Assembly (NCBI GenBank): GCA_029865515.1
Contig: JAOUGQ010000105.1
Span: 1-9,390, forward strand
Length of the DNA stretch: 9,390 nt
Direction of reading: 5' to 3'
From: Nitrospirota bacterium
GTDB lineage: Bacteria > Nitrospirota > Nitrospiria > Nitrospirales > UBA8639
A program made the position numbers and the translations under genes. Position 1 is the first letter of the stretch. Every line of letters begins with the position of its first letter. The notes below the pieces were generated by a model. That model saw only the letters and a list, made by a program, of their open reading frames with translations. It searched no databases and had not been told where the DNA came from. This document shows, in pieces, positions 1 to 6,591 of the stretch.

Positions 1-1
1 G

Positions 2-1096
2 AAGTTAGTGGCCCTTTCAGAAGACGAGCAGGACCCTCAGCAGGCCATTGAATTATTGGAAAAATATCTACAGGAGATTAACCCACATCATCGGGAATTT
101 CGGTTACGTTTGGTTCGGTTGTTTATTTCTCAGCATCAAACGGAAAACGCATTGGGCCATTTGGATTACTTGCTCCAGCAAAATCCCGATGATTTACATG
201 CGCAGGTTCGCAAAGCTCAGATCTATGGAGAAGCGGGAAATTTTCCTGCTGCTATCGAGGAGTTGAATGCGATCTTACGGGTGCGCCCCAATGAATTACG
301 GGTTCGGGATTTTTTGGGGTTGTTATATGAGGAAACGAAAGATTATGACCGCGCGATTCAAATGTATCAAGCCAATGTGGCAATAGATCCCACTTTTTTC
401 GATAGCCTTTTGCACTTGGGTTTTGTGTCCTATCGATTGAAGCGAAACCAAGAAGCGCTTTCCTATTTGGAACAGGCCGTCAAGCTCAATCCCAAACGGC
501 CAGAGCCCTATTTATTATTGGGGCTGACCTATTTTCAAATGGAAAAGTATCAGGAGGCAAAGGCTAAATTAGAGGAGGGGATTCACCAGGATCCCTCCAA
601 CGCCGAGCTGCATTTTAATTTAGGCACGGCCTATGACAAATTGGACCGTTTCGATGCAGTGGTGCGTGAAATGGAGCAGACGCTGGAATTGGATCCCGAA
701 CATGCGGATGCCCTGAATTACTTGGGGTATAGCTATGCTGATCGGGGCATCAATGGAGAAAAAGCGTTATCTCTGACCCAGCGTGCGGTGGCGTTAAAAC
801 CGCATAATGGGTACTACGTGGATAGTTTGGCCTGGGCTCTCTATAAGCTGGGGCGAATTGACGAGGCGCTGGAAACAATTCAGCAAGCGGTCTCTTTGGT
901 TGCGGATGATCCTGTCATTTATGAGCATTTAGGAGAAATTTTCTTGATGCGAGAAGAGCGGGATAAGGCGCGAGAAGCCTGGCTTCATTCACTTCAACTC
1001 GATTCAACAAACGAGGCCCTGAAGAAGCGGTTTCGGGACTCCGGTTTTGGAGAACCCATTCCCACCTTTTCCCACCAGTCTACCCTGACTCCCTAG
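2..1096 (+). CDS. Tetratricopeptide-repeat (TPR) protein, 5' end outside the window
   Basis: The reading frame is open from the first bases of the window, and the first possible start (GTG at 8) has no visible ribosome binding site, so the gene almost certainly begins upstream. Counting from GTG 8, 362 residues are visible. They form about nine consecutive TPR units of roughly 34 residues (near 29-60, 63-94, 97-128, 131-162, 165-196, 199-232, 233-266, 268-300 and 302-335), with the usual small and aromatic pattern and the D/NP turn at unit ends (NPDD, RPNE, DPTF, NPKR, DPSN, DPEH). The segment from ADALNYLGYSYADRG through DSLAWALYKLGR is typical of large bacterial TPR scaffold proteins. TPR arrays bind peptides or partner proteins. 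The partner, cell location and process cannot be told, because any signal peptide or lipobox would lie in the missing N-terminus. The gene ends in TAG at 1094-1096. Confidence 0.9.
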   Translation, partial: KLVALSEDEQDPQQAIELLEKYLQEINPHHREFRLRLVRLFISQHQTENALGHLDYLLQQNPDDLHAQVRKAQIYGEAGNFPAAIEELNAILRVRPNELRVRDFLGLLYEETKDYDRAIQMYQANVAIDPTFFDSLLHLGFVSYRLKRNQEALSYLEQAVKLNPKRPEPYLLLGLTYFQMEKYQEAKAKLEEGIHQDPSNAELHFNLGTAYDKLDRFDAVVREMEQTLELDPEHADALNYLGYSYADRGINGEKALSLTQRAVALKPHNGYYVDSLAWALYKLGRIDEALETIQQAVSLVADDPVIYEHLGEIFLMREERDKAREAWLHSLQLDSTNEALKKRFRDSGFGEPIPTFSHQSTLTP

Positions 1097-1301
1097 CGTC
1101 CCCTTCTTGATTGGTAGCCTCTCGGCGGAGCCATGTAATATACACCTGAATGTCCGGATTCTTTTTGAGATCGAATTAGTCTGGCTTGTCGTTTAGGCCT
1201 AGTCCCCTAGTTGTTTTGAGCTGCTGTTCTATTGAAATTCGGCCTTCTCTGACGATCAAATGGTCACCCAGCTTCTCATCCCATAGCAAAAAGATAAGGA
1301 C

Positions 1302-1329
1302 TTTTCATGTTGTATTTTACTGGTAAAAT
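1302..1329 (+). promoter_or_regulatory. Candidate sigma-70 promoter of the pilin gene
   Basis: TTTTCA at 1302-1307 (4 of 6 matches to TTGACA) and TAAAAT at 1324-1329 (5 of 6 matches to TATAAT) are separated by 16 bases. This would give a leader of roughly 160 nucleotides before the pilin ATG at 1499. The -35 is weak, so recognition may need an activator. The assignment is from consensus matching only. Confidence 0.4.
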
Positions 1330-1330
1330 A
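1313..1330. promoter_or_regulatory. 18-bp inverted repeat overlapping the pilin -10, operator candidate
   Basis: TATTTTAC-TG-GTAAAATA is a perfect dyad with two 8-bp arms and a 2-base centre. It covers the spacer and the whole candidate -10 hexamer (1324-1329). A symmetric AT-rich site in this position is what a dimeric repressor operator looks like. No regulator gene is nearby, so the binding protein is unknown. Confidence 0.4.
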
Positions 1331-1403
1331 GTTCTGTGAGTTTGGTGAATTTTGTTGCAGGTTAAGTGAGGTCTCTTTGAGGTATTGTTGATTATAACTC
1401 GAC

Positions 1404-1426
1404 CCTGGCCACTTGAGAGGCCCAGG
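1404..1426 (+). other. Stem-loop in the pilin leader
   Basis: CCTGGCC (1404-1410) can pair with GGCCCAGG (1419-1426), giving seven base pairs with one bulged C and an 8-base loop. No T-run follows, so it is not an intrinsic terminator. It may stabilise the 5' end of the pilin mRNA, but nothing in the sequence proves a role. Confidence 0.35.
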
Positions 1427-1485
1427 TGTATGATTGTCGGATGGTGAAAATCACGTAACAATATTTTGGAGGGGTGGTCCTCCGT

Positions 1486-1490
1486 GGAGG
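1486..1490 (+). promoter_or_regulatory. Ribosome binding site deciding the pilin start
   Basis: GGAGG lies 8 bases before ATG 1499. It rules out the upstream in-frame TTG at 1466, which has no comparable site and would add 11 residues unlike a pilin leader. CCTCC at 1479-1483 just upstream is complementary to this site and to a second GGAGG at 1468-1472. Confidence 0.8.
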
Positions 1491-1498
1491 TTTTTAGA

Positions 1499-1948
1499 AT
1501 GCTGAGCCAACAAGTTGATAATCAAAAAGGTTTTAGTTTGACAGAGTTGATGATTGTGGTCGCGATTATTGGAATATTAGCGACCATCGCCATCCCCAAT
1601 TTTTTACGTTACCAAGCTAAAGCTAAGCAGACCGAGGCAAAAAGTAATTTGGTGGCTATCCATACCGCACAAATCGCCTATTTCGCTGAAAATAATGGGT
1701 ATGTGGATGATTTTAACGCGATTGGGTTTGCCATGAGTGGATCCTCTCAGAGATATTTTTATAAATTAGGTAATGCCAATCTTGGAACATTACCAGCTGG
1801 TTGTACGGACCCGAACTTAGATGCTGTGAGTGCGCTAGGGTTTACGGCGGTAGCGATTGGAAATATTGATGGGGATGCAACTTGCGACGTGTGGACGATA
1901 AATGAGCAAAAGGTGCTTACGAACGTGACGAACGATGTGTCTGCCTAA
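1499..1948 (+). CDS. Type IVa prepilin (PilA-like major pilin)
   Basis: A 149-residue prepilin. The 11-residue leader ends in Lys-Gly, and prepilin peptidase would cut G11|F12. The mature protein starts FSLTELMIVV, with the conserved Glu at mature position 5 and Pro at mature position 22, followed by the hydrophobic alpha-1 helix that serves first as membrane anchor and then as the filament core. The C-terminal part is a short globular domain with two cysteines (C102 and C129), likely the disulfide-bonded D-loop of type IVa pilins. It ends in a stretch (IDGDATCDVWTINEQK) like the pilins of Geobacter and related Deltaproteobacteria/Nitrospirota. After processing it would polymerise into pili for adhesion, twitching or DNA uptake. 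No pilB/C/D/T/Q genes are nearby, so the assembly machinery must be elsewhere. It could instead be a minor pilin or a type II secretion pseudopilin, but the D-loop and length favour a pilin. The start is supported by GGAGG 8 bases upstream. Confidence 0.9.
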   Translation: MLSQQVDNQKGFSLTELMIVVAIIGILATIAIPNFLRYQAKAKQTEAKSNLVAIHTAQIAYFAENNGYVDDFNAIGFAMSGSSQRYFYKLGNANLGTLPAGCTDPNLDAVSALGFTAVAIGNIDGDATCDVWTINEQKVLTNVTNDVSA

Positions 1949-1963
1949 CGTTTTTCTAACCGG

Positions 1964-1993
1964 TGAGTTGGTTCGCCAACACGAATCAACTCA
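1964..1993 (+). other. Alternative stem-loops downstream of the pilin gene
   Basis: TGAGTTG (1964-1970) is complementary to CAACTCA (1987-1993), a 7-bp stem. Inside it, GTTGG-TTCG-CCAAC (1967-1980) forms a 5-bp hairpin with a stable TTCG-type tetraloop. The two share bases and exclude each other. No uridine run follows, so this is a weak terminator candidate at best. It may be a 3'-end stabiliser of the abundant pilin mRNA. Confidence 0.35.
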
Positions 1994-2050
1994 AGAAGAA
2001 TTTTGTTTCCCCCGAAAATAGACTGAATTGTTTTTGAGTGCATGGCTCAA

Positions 2051-2057
2051 GAGGAGG
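2051..2057 (+). promoter_or_regulatory. Ribosome binding site deciding the dehydrogenase start
   Basis: GAGGAGG ends 6 bases before GTG 2064. The other GTG at 2058 directly abuts it, and the TTG at 2028 has no such site. GTG 2064 is therefore the best start. Confidence 0.75.
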
Positions 2058-2063
2058 GTGCAA

Positions 2064-3371
2064 GTGGAAATACTCGAAAAGATTAAAAATCGGTCGGCCA
2101 AAGTTGGAGTGATCGGTTTAGGCTATGTGGGACTTCCGTTAGCGGTTCTTCAGGCTAAAACCGGGTACCATGTGTATGGGGTAGATGAGGTCGCGGCCAA
2201 AGTTGAAATGGTTAACAAAGGGCATAACTACATTCTAGATGTGGTGGACGATGAACTTCGAGAGGTCGTGGAGCAAAAACGTTTAGAAGCTACGACCGAT
2301 TTTGCTGTGTTACGGCAGTGCGATATTATTCTTATTTGTGTGCCGACCCCCCTGACTCGGAACAAAGAACCTGATATTTCAGCGATTGTCAAAGTTCTAG
2401 GGCATCTTGCCGATCATTCCCATCCTAACATGCTGGTTGTCTTGGAAAGTACAACTTATCCTGGAACGACTGAGGAAGTGATTTTGCCTGCCTTAACGAC
2501 AAAAGGCTTAACGGTTGGGAAGGATCTGTTTGTGGCATTTTCCCCAGAACGGGTTGATCCCGGAAATGCCAGTTTTAAAACTCATAACACCTTTAAGCTA
2601 GTTGGTGGTGTCACGGAAACTTGTGGGGAAGTTGCCAAAACCTTTTATGAACAATCCATTGTGAAAATTTTCCCACTTAGTTCGCCTCGAGTCGCGGAAA
2701 TGGCCAAAGTATTTGAAAATGTCTTTCGTTCAGTGAATATTGCCTTAGTCAATGAACTTACATTGCTGTGTGACCGAATGAAAATTAATGTGTACGAAGT
2801 GATTGATGCGGCAGCCACAAAAAACTTTGGGTTTATGCCTTTTTACCCTGGACCTGGCGTCGGCGGGCATTGTATTCCCCTGGATCCCTATTATTTATCG
2901 TGGAAGTCCAAGGAATATGATGTGCATACCAGGTTTATTGAGTTGGCTGGAGAAATCAATGAAAATATGCCCTATTTTGTAATGAGTAAACTTCAACGGA
3001 TTTTAAATCAGCGAGGTAAATGCTTAAAAGGTTCGACTATTTTAGTGTTGGGAGTGACTTATAAGGCTGATATTGAAGATCCTCGTGAATCGCCTGCTAC
3101 AAAAGTGATGGAGTTGTTACAGAATGAGGGTGCCAATCTCCAATATTCTGACCCTTATACTCCGTCTCTCATCCTGAAAGGGCAAGAATATAAATCTCAA
3201 CAGGTGAATGCCGAATTATTGCAGGGCAGTGCCTGTACGTTGATTTTGACCGCGCACTCCGCGTTTGATTATCAGTTGATTGTAGACCACGCTCCTGTGG
3301 TGTTTGATACACGAAATGGCACTCGTCAGGTTAAGCACCATCGCGATCGTATTGTGTTACTTTCAACCTAA
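2064..3371 (+). CDS. wbpA: Nucleotide-sugar dehydrogenase, WbpA-type (UDP-N-acetylglucosamine 6-dehydrogenase)
   Basis: A 435-residue member of the UDP-glucose/GDP-mannose dehydrogenase family. It oxidises the C6 alcohol of a UDP-sugar to a carboxylate in two NAD+-dependent steps in the cytoplasm, supplying a uronic acid for surface polysaccharide. The N-terminal Rossmann motif GLGYVG is at residues 18-23. The ESTTYPGTT loop is at 128-136 and FSPERVDPGN follows. The catalytic cysteine is C270 in GGHCIPLDP, preceded by FMPFYPGPG. The C-terminal UDP-binding domain starts near LGVTYKADIEDPRESP and ends with FDTRNGTR. Length and wording match WbpA (about 436 residues) better than UDP-glucose dehydrogenases, but substrate cannot be fixed without a structure-guided alignment, and UDP-glucose or UDP-ManNAc are alternatives. 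It stands 115 bases after the pilin and 180 before shc, with no glycosyltransferases or epimerases adjacent. The GTG start is set by the strong GAGGAGG. Confidence 0.9.
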   Translation: MEILEKIKNRSAKVGVIGLGYVGLPLAVLQAKTGYHVYGVDEVAAKVEMVNKGHNYILDVVDDELREVVEQKRLEATTDFAVLRQCDIILICVPTPLTRNKEPDISAIVKVLGHLADHSHPNMLVVLESTTYPGTTEEVILPALTTKGLTVGKDLFVAFSPERVDPGNASFKTHNTFKLVGGVTETCGEVAKTFYEQSIVKIFPLSSPRVAEMAKVFENVFRSVNIALVNELTLLCDRMKINVYEVIDAAATKNFGFMPFYPGPGVGGHCIPLDPYYLSWKSKEYDVHTRFIELAGEINENMPYFVMSKLQRILNQRGKCLKGSTILVLGVTYKADIEDPRESPATKVMELLQNEGANLQYSDPYTPSLILKGQEYKSQQVNAELLQGSACTLILTAHSAFDYQLIVDHAPVVFDTRNGTRQVKHHRDRIVLLST

Positions 3372-3417
3372 AGAAAGTTTCAAGACAGAACGTATTAACG
3401 GGCGAAATGGGAAGGCC

Positions 3418-3446
3418 TTGACAGTCTAGCCACGTTTCGTTATAAA
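3418..3446 (+). promoter_or_regulatory. Near-consensus sigma-70 promoter of the shc-hpnG-mla unit
   Basis: TTGACA at 3418-3423 is a perfect -35. After a spacer of exactly 17 bases, TATAAA at 3441-3446 matches the -10 at 5 of 6 positions. Transcription would start near 3453, leaving a leader of about 99 nucleotides before shc. A short dyad (CGTTT 3433-3437 / AAACG 3445-3449) overlaps the -10 and could be a repressor site, although arms this short can arise by chance. Confidence 0.75.
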
Positions 3447-3452
3447 ACGCTG

Positions 3453-3551
3453 TTTAAGCAGGGTTTTTTGTGCTGTGTAAGCCCCCCTGTTGGTTGCTAG
3501 GGTTCCCCTAAAGCGTATTCTCAAAAGTTAAATTTTTGAAAGAACAGCTGC
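3453..3551 (+). other. Structured 5' leader of shc
   Basis: About 99 nucleotides between the predicted transcription start and the shc ATG. CAGGG (3459-3463) can pair with CCCTG (3485-3489) around a loop that contains a six-T run (3464-3469). TAGGG-TTC-CCCTA (3498-3510) forms a compact 5-bp hairpin. No known riboswitch class is recognisable. The ribosome binding site before ATG 3552 is poor (GAAAG, 3538-3542). Confidence 0.3.
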
Positions 3552-5732
3552 ATGAAGTTGCTGAAGCAATTCTTAGTACGGTTATCGGGGAATTTCTTTG
3601 AGACCCTCACCCCAAAGTTAAAAACGCGTCGAGCTAAGCAAAAGCCGCCGCCCCTTAAGCTGGTTTCCCACAACTTGCATCCGGTGGCCTCTCCCGATCC
3701 CACCTTCCAGCGAACGGCCAACCTTGGTCACATGAGTGCTCTGGATTCAGCTCTTCAAAAAGGGGAAAACTGGCTACTGGGCCTACAGGATCCTGAACGG
3801 GGATTTTGGGTTGAGGAGTTGGAAGCCGATACCACGCTGACGTCTGAATATGTGATGTTACGACGTTTTTTGGATTTAGTTGATCTGGAAAGAGAGCGGA
3901 AAGCTGTCCGGTATTTATTGCATACTCAGCTTGAGGATGGGGGGTGGCCGATCTTTTCTGGAGGGCCCGCAGATATCAGTGCATCAGTGAAGGCCTATTT
4001 CGCGCTCAAACTGGCTGGGATTTCACCTGATGAACCTGTGATGCAGCGTGCGAGGGATTTAATCCATCGGAAAGGTGGTGTCGTTCAGGCCAATGTCTTC
4101 ACCAAAATTACCTTAGCGTTATTCGGACAATATGATTGGCGGGGTATTCCCTGTATGCCGCCGGAAATATTCTTAGCTCCTCAATGGTTTTATTTTAATT
4201 TGTACGCGGTTTCGTATTGGTCTCGTGCGGTCATTATCCCGCTTTTAATCATTTTTGCTCATCGCCCATTTTGCGCAATTTCTAAAGAGCAAGGGATTGA
4301 TGAACTTTTTCTGCAGCCTCGTCAAGAGGTGGACTATGCTCATGTGCCACCGTTGCACCGGGATTCCACCCTCCTAAGTTGGCGGAATTTTTTTGTGTGG
4401 GTCGATGGGCTTCTTCGGTTATATGAGGCATACCCTATTAAGGCCCTAAGGAAAAAGGCATTGAAAAGTGCGCAGACTTGGATGATTGATCATATGGATG
4501 GAGAGGGAGGGTTAGGTGCGATTTATCCAGCCATGGCTAACTCGATTTTTGCACTTCGAGCCTTGGGATATTCTACGGATCATCCGTTGGTGCAAAAAAC
4601 GTTGAAGGAAATTGAAGCCCTTGAAATTTACTCGAATCCTGGTAACCCTGCAACTCCCACTATGCTGCATTTACAGCCTTGCCACTCGCCGGTGTGGGAT
4701 ACGGCGTTAACTATGAATGCGTTGATTGAACGGGGACTCGGGTTGGATCATCCGTCGTTGCGACGGGCAGATGCCTGGTTGCGGTCTCGTCAATGTCAAA
4801 AAGTGGGTGATTGGGCGGTGTCTGCTCCGGAAGCTCGGTCAGGTGGGTGGGCGTTCCAATTTGAAAATGAATGGTATCCCGATATTGATGATACGGCCGC
4901 TGTGGTGACGGCATTGGCCAAGATTCACCCTCCCGAGGTGCCTGATTCCGATGAGGCCATTCAACGGGGATTTTGTTGGGCACTGGCTTTGCAAGGGTCT
5001 GATGGTGGGTGGGGTGCCTATGACAAGGATAACAATAAATTAATTTTCAATAAAATTCCGTTTGCGGATCATCAGGCTCTCCTGGATCCTAGTACGGCCG
5101 ATTTAACCGGTCGATGTTTGGAAATGTTAGGAACCTTAGGCTATGACCAGTCCCACCCTGCCGTGAGTCCGGCGCTTGAATTTTTGCGTAAAGAACAGGA
5201 ACCGAACGGCAGCTGGTATGGCCGGTGGGGAGTCAATTATATTTATGGGACCTGGTGTGTCCTTTCAGGCCTTCGCGCGATAGGGTTAGATATGACGGCA
5301 TCCTGGATCCAGCAGGCTGTGATTTGGCTAGAGTCTGTTCAGAATCCTGATGGGGGTTGGGGGGAATCTTGTGATTCCTATGCGGATGCGCAGAAGGCTG
5401 GGCGAGGAGAAAGTGCGGCATCTCAAACTGCCTGGGCCCTTATGGGGCTTCTTCAAGCCGGTGCATCCGATTCCATTAGTGTTGTTCGGGGAGTCAATTG
5501 GCTCATTCGCCATCAACGTGAAAATGGAATGTGGGAGGAGCCGTTTCACACCGGTACCGGATTCCCCAGAGTCTTTTATTTACGATATCACGGCTATTTT
5601 AAGTATTTCCCCATCTGGGCCCTGGGTATGTACCGGAATGTGAAAATGACCGGTGAAGCGAGGGCCGATCAATTGCGAAAGGCCGCTCAGGTGGCCAGAC
5701 GCCAAAGTAAGCTTGTGGAATTCCGGTCCTGA
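3552..5732 (+). CDS. shc: Squalene-hopene cyclase
   Basis: A 726-residue class II triterpene cyclase (also called HpnF). It protonates squalene and folds it in one step into the pentacyclic hopene/hopanol skeleton, as a monotopic enzyme on the inner membrane. The protonating motif DIDD is at 444-447, followed by TAAVV. Several QW repeats that clamp the alpha/alpha barrels are visible: QLEDGGW at 126-132, QGSDGGW at 481-487, QEPNGSW at 549-555 and QNPDGGW at 597-603. The segments GLGAIYPAMANSIFAL (320-335) and GTGFPRVFYLRYHGYFKYFP (667-686) are typical of proteobacterial-type hopene cyclases. The catalytic part begins near residue 61 (SALDSALQKGENWLL), so the first 60 residues are a basic, proline-containing extension. 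ATG 3732 is an alternative start, but it has no ribosome binding site either. It is the first gene of the unit, 52 bases before hpnG. Confidence 0.96.
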   Translation: MKLLKQFLVRLSGNFFETLTPKLKTRRAKQKPPPLKLVSHNLHPVASPDPTFQRTANLGHMSALDSALQKGENWLLGLQDPERGFWVEELEADTTLTSEYVMLRRFLDLVDLERERKAVRYLLHTQLEDGGWPIFSGGPADISASVKAYFALKLAGISPDEPVMQRARDLIHRKGGVVQANVFTKITLALFGQYDWRGIPCMPPEIFLAPQWFYFNLYAVSYWSRAVIIPLLIIFAHRPFCAISKEQGIDELFLQPRQEVDYAHVPPLHRDSTLLSWRNFFVWVDGLLRLYEAYPIKALRKKALKSAQTWMIDHMDGEGGLGAIYPAMANSIFALRALGYSTDHPLVQKTLKEIEALEIYSNPGNPATPTMLHLQPCHSPVWDTALTMNALIERGLGLDHPSLRRADAWLRSRQCQKVGDWAVSAPEARSGGWAFQFENEWYPDIDDTAAVVTALAKIHPPEVPDSDEAIQRGFCWALALQGSDGGWGAYDKDNNKLIFNKIPFADHQALLDPSTADLTGRCLEMLGTLGYDQSHPAVSPALEFLRKEQEPNGSWYGRWGVNYIYGTWCVLSGLRAIGLDMTASWIQQAVIWLESVQNPDGGWGESCDSYADAQKAGRGESAASQTAWALMGLLQAGASDSISVVRGVNWLIRHQRENGMWEEPFHTGTGFPRVFYLRYHGYFKYFPIWALGMYRNVKMTGEARADQLRKAAQVARRQSKLVEFRS

Positions 5733-5771
5733 CCGTTCGCCTTTCGTGTATCTTCTCACCCGCGGATGATG

Positions 5772-5778
5772 GCAGGAG
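5772..5778 (+). promoter_or_regulatory. Ribosome binding site pointing to a CTG start for hpnG
   Basis: GCAGGAG ends 6 bases before the in-frame CTG at 5785 but 24 bases before the first canonical start (TTG 5803). The spacing fits initiation at 5785 and not at 5803. Confidence 0.6.
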
Positions 5779-5784
5779 CCTCTT

Positions 5785-6591
5785 CTGACCAGAATCGCCA
5801 TATTGACGGCAACTAAGGTAGAGTTTAATGCTGTTGGCCGTATTCTTTCCCGTGTGCCCTCCGTCTCCCGCTGTGGCCCCGCCGGACTGGAAAGTCAGGT
5901 CATGTCGAGCCATGTATTGTTAATTCAAACCGGAATCGGCCCAGAAAAAGCCCGTTCGATTACCCGGAAAGTTTTAGAGAGCGAATCATGGGATGTCGTC
6001 ATTTCCACAGGTTTTGCCGGGGCGCTCAATCATTCCCCAATCGGATCGCTGGTGATTGGTCAAGAGGTTCTGTTGGGACAATATGCCGACTTATTGTCTG
6101 ATTCGGAGCCACAACGAATTGCGTGCCATCCTGAATGGGTGCATACGTCATTGAACATCAAATTGACGGGTCCGTATCCTCTTCAGGGAGGCCGGTTTGT
6201 GACGATGGATCGAGTGCTCACACAGGCTTCACAAAAGCAAATTCTGGGAAAACGGACAGGAGCAGTGGCTGTTGACATGGAGAGTGGAGCCATTGGGCAA
6301 GTCGCGCAGCAGTATGGAATTCCTTTCCTGATTGTCCGTGCTATTTCTGATGGTGTTAACGAAGATTTACCGGTAGACTTTAATCTGTTTCTCAAGCCTT
6401 CTGGCTGGGTTGGAGGAGTGAGGCAGGTTTTGTCCACCCCGCAATGTTGGAAGGGTTTTTGGCGACTGTACCGGAATTCGATGCAGGCGGGGTTACAACT
6501 TTCAAGATTTTTTGAGAAATTTTTTGCCACTCTTCATTCTATGAGTACCTCCCCCATTGCTACCCTCAAACCCGATGTTCTAAATCCATGA
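5785..6591 (+). CDS. hpnG: HpnG, adenosylhopane nucleosidase (phosphorylase superfamily)
   Basis: A 268-residue relative of MTA/SAH nucleosidase. In hopanoid synthesis HpnG removes adenine from adenosylhopane, the product of the radical-SAM enzyme HpnH, to give the ribosylhopane precursor of bacteriohopanetetrol. Numbered from CTG 5785, the first strand RIAILTAT (3-10) leads to E13, which lines up with E12 of E. coli MtnN. TGIGPEKA is at 49-56 and STGFAGAL at 74-81. VDMES (163-167) carries E166 (like MtnN E174), and RAISD (185-189) carries D189 (like MtnN D197). The C-terminal helical tail after about residue 220 (FWRLYRNSMQAGLQLSRFF) is common in hopanoid-type members. The TTG at 5803 would delete half of the first strand; an in-frame stop at 5767-5769 limits any start further upstream. 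The stop overlaps mlaE by 4 bases (ATGA). A general MTA/SAH nucleosidase is the alternative, but adjacency to shc argues for HpnG. hpnH is not in the window. Confidence 0.88.
   Translation: MTRIAILTATKVEFNAVGRILSRVPSVSRCGPAGLESQVMSSHVLLIQTGIGPEKARSITRKVLESESWDVVISTGFAGALNHSPIGSLVIGQEVLLGQYADLLSDSEPQRIACHPEWVHTSLNIKLTGPYPLQGGRFVTMDRVLTQASQKQILGKRTGAVAVDMESGAIGQVAQQYGIPFLIVRAISDGVNEDLPVDFNLFLKPSGWVGGVRQVLSTPQCWKGFWRLYRNSMQAGLQLSRFFEKFFATLHSMSTSPIATLKPDVLNP

Larger units (their letters stand above)
1097..1498. other. Gene-free region of about 400 bases with pilin leader
   Basis: I find no convincing coding sequence on either strand here; the open frames are short and lack family features. No tRNA-like cloverleaf or strong intrinsic terminator is visible after the TPR gene. 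The right half holds a candidate sigma-70 promoter with an overlapping inverted repeat (1302-1330), a stem-loop (1404-1426) and the ribosome binding region of the pilin. About 200 bases on the left (1097-1300) show nothing I can name. Confidence 0.6.

Noticed and set aside
1343..1359. Sigma-54-like element (TGG ... TTGC) upstream of the pilin, attractive because many pilin genes use sigma-54
   Set aside because: The GG and GC elements are 13 bases apart from start to start (1344 to 1357), one more than the strict spacing of sigma-54 promoters, and the -24 part lacks the CAC of TGGCAC. The sigma-70 match at 1302-1329 is at least as good.
1276..1461. Minus-strand open frame opposite the pilin leader
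   Set aside because: 61 codons with no recognisable domain, in a stretch explained by promoter and leader signals on the other strand; no ribosome binding site or family likeness seen.
3451..3469. Intrinsic terminator formed by CTG...CAG and the six-T run after the dehydrogenase gene
   Set aside because: The stem is only three to four pairs and lies downstream of the shc promoter, so it is at best part of the shc leader and not a credible terminator for the upstream gene.
5233..5913. Several overlapping frames on both strands opposite and within the shc end and hpnG start
   Set aside because: They coincide with strongly family-like coding sequence in the + frame (QW repeats, FYLRYHGYF block, MtnN-like strand) and their translations are low-complexity, proline/arginine-rich shadows.
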